64,000 nucleotides of DNA. It comes from Allorhodopirellula solitaria. GTDB lineage: Bacteria > Planctomycetota > Planctomycetia > Pirellulales > Pirellulaceae. Positions 45,937 through 52,787 of the stretch are shown one piece after another. The DNA lies in the NCBI RefSeq assembly GCF_007859855.1, contig NZ_SJPK01000005.1:225429-289428 (forward strand). The letters are read 5' to 3'. The notes below the pieces were generated by a model. That model saw only the letters and a list, made by a program, of their open reading frames with translations. It did not search any database and was not told where the DNA came from. Position numbers and translations under genes: made by a program. Numbering within the stretch: position 1 is the first letter of the stretch; each line of letters starts with the position of its first letter.

Positions 45937-46991
45937 TGTCGAGTTTGCCTCCATACGATTCCTTTCTGCTCGTCTCGTTCGGCGGTCCCGAGGGCCCCGA
46001 CGATGTGATTCCGTTTCTTGAAAATGTGCTCCGTGGTAAGAACGTGCCGCGCGAGCGAATGCTGGAGGTTGCCGAGCACTACGCGCATTTCGGCGGCGTC
46101 AGCCCCATCAACGAACAGAATCGCGAGCTGTTGACGGCGATCAAGGCTGAGTTTCAATCCACTGGAATCGATCTGCCGGTCTACTGGGGCAATCGAAACT
46201 GGGCCCCCTATTTTGCCGATACGCTCGAGCAGATGAAGGCGGATGGATGTCAGCGGACTCTGGCGTTCTTCACCAGCATGTTCAGTTCCTACAGTGGTTG
46301 CCGCCAATACCGGGAGAACATTGCGGCAGCTCGCCAACAGGTAGGTGACGAGGCTCCGCTAGTTGAAAAAGTCCGTATGGGATTCAACCACCCCGGTTTC
46401 ATCGCGGCCATGGCGGAGCATGTGAAGGCGGCCGCTGCGTCGATCGATTGCCCGCCCAGCGACGTCAAGTTGTTGTTGACCGCTCACAGCATCCCGCTAT
46501 CCATGGCTGAAAATTGTGATTATGAAATCCAATTGCGAGAAGCGAGCCGCTTAGTCGCCGAAGCCTGTGGGGCGAGTGATTGGGACTTGGTCTACCAGAG
46601 CCGCAGCGGACCGCCGACCCAGCCCTGGCTCGAACCTGACGTGCTCGACGAGATTGCCCGCCTCGACGACGAGCAAAAGATCCCGGCGCTGGTGATTTTG
46701 CCCATCGGCTTCGTCAGTGATCACATGGAGGTGATGTTTGACCTCGACGAGGAGGCCGCCGAGCTGTGTGCTGAGCGAGGGATCCCGATGGCCCGGGCCG
46801 CCTCAGCGGGGACCTCACCCGCGTTTGTCAAAATGATCCGCTCGCTGGTCGAAGAGCGGCTCGAACGCGTCGACGAGCGGCCTGCGTTGGGCGATCTCGG
46901 CCCCTGGCACGACGTCTGTCCAGCCGACTGCTGCACGTACACCCCGCGCCGCCCGGCGAGTCGACCTGAAGGCGCTTCGGGGCAAGGGTGA
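45936..46991 (+). CDS. hemH: Ferrochelatase, possibly [2Fe-2S]-containing
   Basis: A 351-residue enzyme inserting iron into a porphyrin. Metal-site His184 (LTAHSIP) and Glu265 (SDHMEVMFDLD) are present, with early signature VSFGGPEGPDDV. Cys122 in SYSGCRQYRE and a C-terminal CPADCC (328, 332, 333) match the four-cysteine arrangement of cluster-containing ferrochelatases, which points to a [2Fe-2S] centre. Whether it uses protoporphyrin or coproporphyrin cannot be decided from this; the arrangement is best known from actinobacterial enzymes. Confidence 0.92.
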   Translation: MSSLPPYDSFLLVSFGGPEGPDDVIPFLENVLRGKNVPRERMLEVAEHYAHFGGVSPINEQNRELLTAIKAEFQSTGIDLPVYWGNRNWAPYFADTLEQMKADGCQRTLAFFTSMFSSYSGCRQYRENIAAARQQVGDEAPLVEKVRMGFNHPGFIAAMAEHVKAAAASIDCPPSDVKLLLTAHSIPLSMAENCDYEIQLREASRLVAEACGASDWDLVYQSRSGPPTQPWLEPDVLDEIARLDDEQKIPALVILPIGFVSDHMEVMFDLDEEAAELCAERGIPMARAASAGTSPAFVKMIRSLVEERLERVDERPALGDLGPWHDVCPADCCTYTPRRPASRPEGASGQG

Positions 46992-47154
46992 ACCAGGCAC
47001 CTATTGGGGGCGATGCTGCATCGCGGCGGATGGCCGCGACCCGGCCTCGAGCCTACGGTTTGACGCGGCCTCGCCTTTGCACGGTGAATCAAGCTTGTAT
47101 GATCAGTGGCAACGATTCGCCGTTTTGCCCCCTCCTTCCCCACTAGACTTCACC

Positions 47155-47472
47155 ATGTCACGACTGGCACACCAAGTATTCTTTAAGCTCAAAAATCGCG
47201 ATGACGCATCGGTAGAATCGCTCGTCAACGCTTGCCAGAAATACCTGACGGGTCACGATGGCACCCTGGATTTCAGCGTGGGAGTGCGTGAGCCCCGTTA
47301 TGACCGTCCCGTCAATGCGGATTACGACGTTGCCTTGCATGTCGTGTTTGTCGATCAAGCCGCCCATGACGCTTATCAAGTCGCCCCGCGGCACCTCGAG
47401 TTCTTCGAGCAACAGAAACCAAACTGGGACGTCGTCCAAGTTTTCGATAGCAACCTGCGAGACGACGCCTAG
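47155..47472 (+). CDS. Dabb (stress-response A/B barrel) domain protein
   Basis: A 105-residue protein covering one ferredoxin-like A/B barrel domain: LAHQVFFKLKNRDDASVESL, GVREPRYDRPVNADYDVALH, then HDAYQVAPRHLEFFEQ. Dabb proteins form dimeric barrels, and roles vary from stress response to small-molecule binding. The ATG was chosen where the domain begins; the frame is open further upstream. It lies 124 bases before the peroxiredoxin gene. Confidence 0.85.
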   Translation: MSRLAHQVFFKLKNRDDASVESLVNACQKYLTGHDGTLDFSVGVREPRYDRPVNADYDVALHVVFVDQAAHDAYQVAPRHLEFFEQQKPNWDVVQVFDSNLRDDA

Positions 47473-47596
47473 GCATTCGTTCGCGAGAGCGATCGTTTTG
47501 ATCATTCGCGACACGGAATTTGACGATACCAATCGTCCGCTCGCGCCCCTCCGCTAGCGGAGATCCCCTACTTTCCCTTCCCACAGAGAGACTCTC

Positions 47597-48196
47597 ATGA
47601 GCGTTTTGGTTACCCAACAAGCCCCTGATTTCACCGCGACTGCCGTCATGCCCGATGGGCAGTTCAAGGACGATTTTTCCTTGAGCGACTACCAGGGAAA
47701 GTACGTTCTGATGTTCTTTTGGCCTTTGGACTTCACGTTCGTTTGCCCAACAGAAATCATCGCCTTTAGCGACCGCGCCAAAGAGTTTGAAGCGCTCGGC
47801 GTGAACATCATCGGCGTTTCCACCGACAGCCACTTCTCGCACTTGGCATGGACGAACACGGAACGCAATCAGGGTGGGATCGGCAAGACGGCGTACCCAT
47901 TGGTTGCTGACTTCAGCAAGCAAATCTCGCGCGATTACGACGTGCTGTTGGACAACGGCGTGGCGCTGCGTGGATTGTTCTTGATCGACAAGGAAGGCGT
48001 CGTGCGGCACCAAGTCGTCAACGACCTGCCGCTCGGCCGCAGCGTCGACGAAGCGCTGCGGATGGTCAAGGCATTGCAGTTCTTCGAAACCAACGGCGAG
48101 GTCTGCCCAGCGAACTGGCAGGAAGGATCGCGGACGATCAAAGCGGACGTCGAAGGCAGCAAGGAATTCTTCGACGCTGAATATTCGGCAGGCTAG
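47597..48196 (+). CDS. Typical 2-Cys peroxiredoxin
   Basis: A 199-residue AhpC/Prx1-type peroxidase. The peroxidatic Cys50 lies in DFTFVCPTE and the resolving Cys170 in GEVCPANW, with the C-terminal tail ending [10 protein letters not shown]. It removes peroxides with thiol reductants in the cytosol. It starts a run of six same-strand genes; the next gene begins 2 bases after its stop, so the two are probably one transcript. Confidence 0.94.
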   Translation: MSVLVTQQAPDFTATAVMPDGQFKDDFSLSDYQGKYVLMFFWPLDFTFVCPTEIIAFSDRAKEFEALGVNIIGVSTDSHFSHLAWTNTERNQGGIGKTAYPLVADFSKQISRDYDVLLDNGVALRGLFLIDKEGVVRHQVVNDLPLGRSVDEALRMVKALQFFETNGEVCPANWQEGSRTIKADVEGSKEFFDAEYSAG

Positions 48197-48198
48197 GG

Positions 48199-49095
48199 AT
48201 GGCGATGGCGACCAAGCAGCGACTGCAGACAGGCATCCCCGCGCTCGACGATATGTTGGGTGGCGGTCTGTTGCCCGGTACACTGACCGTGGTGCTGGGC
48301 GCAACCGGTATCGGCAAGACGCAGCTTGGGATTAGCTTCGCCAATCAGGGCCTCGCGGAGGAGGGCGAACGAGGGATCTTGTTCGACCTCACCGCTCGAG
48401 GTGATTCCCAGAGTCACGCCGACTACGCCCAGCGTCTCTTTGGCTGGGAATTGACCCAGGCCGACATCCGCCAGCAATGGAGTCCGGAAGCGGTCTGGGA
48501 TCGCGACCGCGTGCGGCGTGACTGCATGCATCTGTTCCACGATGTCGGTCGCCGCGTCACGGCGGATGACATGGGTCCCGATGCCTGGCGTGAATGGAAG
48601 TACGAGCAAGCCAAACGATTGGACAAAGCGATCGCCTTTTTCTATGGCAATTTCGTCCATGGTGTCCGCCGCGTTGTCATCGATGGCGTTGAACCGGTCG
48701 ACCGGGCCGCTGAATCGATCCAGTTTGAATTGGTCGAGTATGTCTACGGGCAAATCATTCGCAAAGAGTGCGATTGGTTGGCCCGCGACCTCTTCCGTGT
48801 GCACTACCGGGAAAACGCCGATCGTGTGGCTCAGTCCGCCTATGATCGGGATCAGCTCGGTAGCCTCTTGATGGCGACGAGCCACGAGGTGATGCTCGAT
48901 GACCTCATTTCACGACCGATTCAAAGTGGCGACGTGCTATCGAACGCCAATACGATTATCCTGATGGGGAAGGTTCGCGACGGAAACAAGATGAGCCGGG
49001 CCTTGTACATCGCCAAACATCGCGGCAGTGCCTGTGATGAATCGATTATGCCCTTCGTCATCGAAGAATCGGGCCTGCGATTATTGACGGATTAG
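48199..49095 (+). CDS. KaiC/RAD55-like single-domain ATPase
   Basis: A 298-residue RecA-fold protein opening [19 protein letters not shown], the usual KaiC-type entry. Walker A is GATGIGKT (34-41) and Walker B is VVIDG with Asp162. In KaiC the strand after Walker A ends with two Glu residues that activate water; here the aligned [10 protein letters not shown] has neither. A long charged insertion (about 75-150) is unusual. There is one ATPase domain and no C-terminal autophosphorylation pair. It sits between a peroxiredoxin and two-component genes. Confidence 0.82.
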   Translation: MAMATKQRLQTGIPALDDMLGGGLLPGTLTVVLGATGIGKTQLGISFANQGLAEEGERGILFDLTARGDSQSHADYAQRLFGWELTQADIRQQWSPEAVWDRDRVRRDCMHLFHDVGRRVTADDMGPDAWREWKYEQAKRLDKAIAFFYGNFVHGVRRVVIDGVEPVDRAAESIQFELVEYVYGQIIRKECDWLARDLFRVHYRENADRVAQSAYDRDQLGSLLMATSHEVMLDDLISRPIQSGDVLSNANTIILMGKVRDGNKMSRALYIAKHRGSACDESIMPFVIEESGLRLLTD

Positions 49096-49139
49096 CGGAC
49101 CTCCCCGGGTCCCTCCCCTTATTTCGAAGAACCCCCACC

Positions 49140-49850
49140 ATGTGGCAGATTCAAAACAGCGGTAATGCCGAGCAGCCTGGAAAGAATATCGGTCAGTGGT
49201 CGATCGAGGGCGATCAACGCGGTAGCCATGCCGCCGACGCGGGCGAGTGGACCTGCTGCGCCACCGGTGGCAGAGCGGGAATCACCCTCGGCGATCAAGC
49301 GGGTGCGTTGCAATTGAATATCGCCAACGTCGGTGACGATGCCTTGCCCACTGCGGGCGAGCAGTACGTGTGCGGCGATGCCTGGAAGATTCATTTCCCA
49401 CAGGCGACCGGGCAGTACTCACTCCGCTTGTCCGTTCGGGTCGTCCAGGCGAGCGAAACCCGGATCGTCTGGGAGCCGACCTTCTCGATCCAAACCTCGC
49501 TGCTCGATTCCGCGCCCTCATTGGAATTGACGGCCCGCGGGGAATCGGACCGGCGCGTCGCTGAGGTCGCCGACGCTTTGGCTGCCCAGGTTTCGATCTG
49601 TGCTGTCAGCGCACCGGACACTGGCCAAGTCATCGTCTTGCTGGGCCCCAACGACGCCCCCTTTACCAAGGATCGTTGCAGTCGAACCCGGTTGGACCTA
49701 CGGATCTTCGGCGACTTCTTGGAGAAGGGGGTGATTCGCAAAACACGCCCTTGGATCATCATGGACCGCAGTGAGGATGGCGTCTCAGCGGATGAACTCG
49801 CGGATTACTGCTCCCAGCTCTGCCAAACTCCTCTTCCCCTGACCGCATGA
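49140..49850 (+). CDS. Unrecognised cytosolic protein of the KaiC-like/two-component run
   Basis: A 236-residue protein with no signal peptide or membrane segment. The first half looks beta-rich (TCCATGGRAGITLGDQAGAL, YSLRLSVRVVQASETRIVWE), the second alpha/beta (VIVLLGPNDAPFTKDRC, KTRPWIIMDRSED). I recognise no family. Its end overlaps the next gene by 4 bp (ATGA), so it is made together with the receiver-kinase and may be its partner. Confidence 0.7.
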   Translation: MWQIQNSGNAEQPGKNIGQWSIEGDQRGSHAADAGEWTCCATGGRAGITLGDQAGALQLNIANVGDDALPTAGEQYVCGDAWKIHFPQATGQYSLRLSVRVVQASETRIVWEPTFSIQTSLLDSAPSLELTARGESDRRVAEVADALAAQVSICAVSAPDTGQVIVLLGPNDAPFTKDRCSRTRLDLRIFGDFLEKGVIRKTRPWIIMDRSEDGVSADELADYCSQLCQTPLPLTA

Positions 49851-51100
49851 GGGCGAGCCCCGTGAGAGTCCTCGTCGCCGAAGACAGCAAGGTCATGCGC
49901 CGACTTCTCGTTGGCTACCTGAGGCAGTGGGACTATGACGTGGTCGAATGTGTCGACGGCGAGGAAGCTTGGCAACGGTTTCAGTCGGAAACATTTTCGA
50001 TCGTGCTCTCGGACTGGATGATGCCCCACGTCGACGGGCTGGAGCTGACCCGTCGCATCCGCGCCTCCCAGCGACCAGGATATTGCTACGTCATCCTGCT
50101 GACGGCGAAAACAGAGAAGGAGGACTTGATCACCGCAATGGAAGCGGGCGCAGACGATTTTCTAGTCAAGCCGTATGACCGCGAGGAGCTGCGGGTGCGG
50201 ATCCGCGAGGGCGAACGCATCATTCGCTTGGAACGCGAACTGGTCGAGCAGAATCGACAGTTGCGGGAGACGCAAGCGGCATTGGTCGAAAGTGAAAAGC
50301 TCGCCAGCCTGGGGCAACTCGCAGCGGGCATGGCACATGAGATCAACAATCCGATTGCGTTTGTCACCAACAATCTCGCCGTGCTGCGCCGCGACCTCGG
50401 TGAAATCGTCGCGTTGGTGGACAAGTACGAAGAGACGCGGCAATACATCCGCGAGGCACCTCCGGGGCTGATGGACGAGTTGGCTCAGATCGAGAGCGAT
50501 TGTGACTTCTCTTGGCTGCGCGATCATCTGCCCGAACTGCTGCGTTCATCGAACGATGGTTTGTCCCGCGTCCGCGACATCGTCAACAACCTACGTGACT
50601 TTGCTCGCTTGGACCAAGCGACTCAGGATGACGTGGACCTAGGCCGTGCGATCACCACCACGGTCGAGGTGCTGCGACACGAAATCGATGAGAAACAGAT
50701 CCACATCGATACGGATCTGCAGCCGGTTCCCACATTCTTGGGACGTGGTGATAAGATCAACCACGTCCTCTACAACGTGCTGCTCAATGCGATCCAGGCG
50801 AGTCCCGAGGGGGCATCACTGAAGATCCGCTTGAGCCCGCTACCCGAGGCCGCCCGGATCGAGGTGGAAGATTCCGGTAGCGGGATGGACAGCGAAACCC
50901 TGGGGCGAGTTTTTGAGCCGTTTTTCACGACCAAGCCCGTCGGTACGGGCACGGGGCTGGGGATGTCGGTCAGCTATGGTATTGTCCGCGACCACGGCGG
51001 TACCATGAGCTTAGAGAGTCAACTAAACTGTGGCACGACAGTCACGATCGATTTGCCGCTGGCGTCGGCGCGTTCGAGCAAAAGTGAGTCACCCGCATAG
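49847..51100 (+). CDS. Receiver-histidine kinase (soluble, N-terminal receiver)
   Basis: A 417-residue protein with reversed order. The N-terminal receiver has acidic pair Glu12-Asp13, phospho-Asp56 in LSDWMMP and Lys108 in VKPYD. A coiled linker follows, then HisKA with His164 in GMAHEINNP and HATPase (LLNAIQASPEG, DSGSGMDSE, GTGLGMSVSYG). It has no membrane or sensor domain, so it is probably controlled by phosphorylation from another kinase or by its operon partners. It could pass phosphate to the receiver protein encoded 117 bases downstream. Confidence 0.9.
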   Translation: MRASPVRVLVAEDSKVMRRLLVGYLRQWDYDVVECVDGEEAWQRFQSETFSIVLSDWMMPHVDGLELTRRIRASQRPGYCYVILLTAKTEKEDLITAMEAGADDFLVKPYDREELRVRIREGERIIRLERELVEQNRQLRETQAALVESEKLASLGQLAAGMAHEINNPIAFVTNNLAVLRRDLGEIVALVDKYEETRQYIREAPPGLMDELAQIESDCDFSWLRDHLPELLRSSNDGLSRVRDIVNNLRDFARLDQATQDDVDLGRAITTTVEVLRHEIDEKQIHIDTDLQPVPTFLGRGDKINHVLYNVLLNAIQASPEGASLKIRLSPLPEAARIEVEDSGSGMDSETLGRVFEPFFTTKPVGTGTGLGMSVSYGIVRDHGGTMSLESQLNCGTTVTIDLPLASARSSKSESPA

Positions 51101-51217
51101 CGGCGTTTGCCAGAACGTGGACCGACTAATGAAAGCTGCCTTCACCAGAACGCGGATGACACTCCCCGGCGACGATTGCGATCCATCTAACCAGCTGCCC
51201 CCACCCGAGTCTGCAAG

Positions 51218-51772
51218 ATGCCCACCACGACGAAGTCTAGCGTCCTGATTGTTGACGACGAGCCAGATGTGCTTTTTTCTCTCAAGGGGTTGCTGCGACG
51301 AGATTTCCAAGTCTTCACCGCCCAGAGCGGTGCCGAGGCGATGGAGGTCATGGCCGAGCAGGACGTGCATGTAATCATGACCGATCAGCGGATGCCGAGC
51401 ATGACCGGCACCGAACTGATGGGGAAAGTGCGAGCGGAGCACCCCGATGCGGTGCGGATCATCTTCACCGGATACGCAGACACGCGCGCCGTCGTCGATG
51501 CGATCAATAGCGGCGAGCTGTATCGCTACATCAGCAAGCCCTGGGACCCCGATAACTTGATCGAAATGTTGCGAGACGCGGCTCAGAAGTACAATGAGTC
51601 GATCGCGGAGTCCGAACTGCTCGACCAACTCGATGCCTATCTAACCGATGCGGTGCAGCTCGCTAGCAGCGATGATCCAGCCGATCGAGACGCCGCGTCG
51701 ATCGAAAAGTTCAAGTCACGGACAGATCAACTTCGTGGTTACCTGCAATGCCTGAGAGGATCGGATGCCTGA
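51218..51772 (+). CDS. Response regulator with helical C-terminus
   Basis: A 184-residue protein. The receiver (residues 8-125) has DD at 13-14, phospho-Asp56 in MTDQRMP, Thr84 and Lys107 in ISKPWD; this receiver type is close to those of RpfG-like regulators. After it comes only a 55-residue acidic helical tail (SELLDQLDAYLTDAVQLAS) and no DNA-binding or HD-GYP domain. Output is likely by protein contact. It overlaps the next gene by 8 bases. Confidence 0.87.
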   Translation: MPTTTKSSVLIVDDEPDVLFSLKGLLRRDFQVFTAQSGAEAMEVMAEQDVHVIMTDQRMPSMTGTELMGKVRAEHPDAVRIIFTGYADTRAVVDAINSGELYRYISKPWDPDNLIEMLRDAAQKYNESIAESELLDQLDAYLTDAVQLASSDDPADRDAASIEKFKSRTDQLRGYLQCLRGSDA

Positions 51773-52301
51773 ACGTCAGCCAGCTTTATTGGTCGTAATG
51801 ATCGATACTGCCTCCCTTCGCTGGCACGTGGCCGCGATCGGGAGCGGTGCCCAAGTGATTCCACTGCTGCGTTCGGAGGATGGTAACCTCGACGAATATC
51901 GCGACCTGGAACCCGATGCCCAGCTTTCGTTCTTGCGGCATCGCTTTGCAGGAGTTCTCCAGCGGGGCTGCGATCGACTCTATCCGAAACAGATGAAAGT
52001 GAGTCATTTCTTGCTGATCGCCGATGGCCACTATCCTGATGCGCAGCCCGACACGACGGCCCGGCTTGCAGCACATTTTGTCGATTGGATGATCAATCCA
52101 CCGGTCACCTACCTACTGCATCAGGGTGAGTTCCGAGAGGATTCCGTCACCGAATCACTCGATTCCCTCGAAACCGTCGCTGGCGAGCTACCCGAAACGG
52201 TCGCCGCTTCGCTATGGGCGGGCTGGGCGGAGATGGTCGAACTGCTCAGCCAACCCGACTGCTGGGAGCTGATCGCGAGCCCACCGAAATCGATCGAGTA
52301 A
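51765..52301 (+). CDS. Unrecognised protein at the end of the signalling run
   Basis: A 178-residue cytosolic protein, alpha/beta in the first 110 residues (ALLVVMIDTASLRWHVAAIG, VSHFLLIADGHYPD) and helical after that (SLDSLETVAGELPETVAASL). No family recognised. Its start lies inside the preceding response regulator gene, so expression is coupled. It could be the output partner of that regulator. Confidence 0.65.
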   Translation: MPERQPALLVVMIDTASLRWHVAAIGSGAQVIPLLRSEDGNLDEYRDLEPDAQLSFLRHRFAGVLQRGCDRLYPKQMKVSHFLLIADGHYPDAQPDTTARLAAHFVDWMINPPVTYLLHQGEFREDSVTESLDSLETVAGELPETVAASLWAGWAEMVELLSQPDCWELIASPPKSIE

Positions 52302-52787
52302 AACGGCCGGCAGATAGGGATTCCTAAGTTTCGGCGACGTCCCAACGGGGCAGTCCGATGACAGCCCCACGCAACGCCTGGGGATTCTGACGCCTGCTTA
52401 AAAACGCGGGAGTAATAAGTGTCGTATTGGACGAAGCAACGAGCTGTTGGATACCCAGAAGTATCCCGTCAGGGATTATCGACAATAGCCGTAGCACCAC
52501 CTACGGTGGTTCGTTGGCCGTGGAACGTCGACCCCGAAGTGGGTCGCAGATCCCGTCGTGAATGATCTTCAACCCCATTCGGGGTTGGCTCTTGCGTTTG
52601 GCGACCTATCCGGTGGTGTTCGCTTACGCTCAAACCACCGGCTATTTTCTTCAACGCCTTCGGCGTAGGAAAACTTGTGGGAGATCTACAGCTCATTGCC
52701 TCGTCCACCACAGAAAAGATCTCGCAAAATTCGCCACTGATTGATCACGCGATGCTTACCCAGGCCAACCTCGAATCGACCTGCAAA
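52302..52787. repeat. Mosaic of repeat families E, F and D
   Basis: This convergent gap has no gene. Families follow one another: E, inverted, at 52335-52392 (CAACGGGGCAGTCCGATGA); F, inverted, at 52555-52597 (CAACCCCATTCGGGGTTGG); D at 52610-52753 (CCGGTGGTGTTCGCTTACG to GATCACGCGATG). Each has another copy elsewhere in the window. Such stacking suggests a preferred landing zone or a role in ending both convergent transcripts. Confidence 0.65.
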
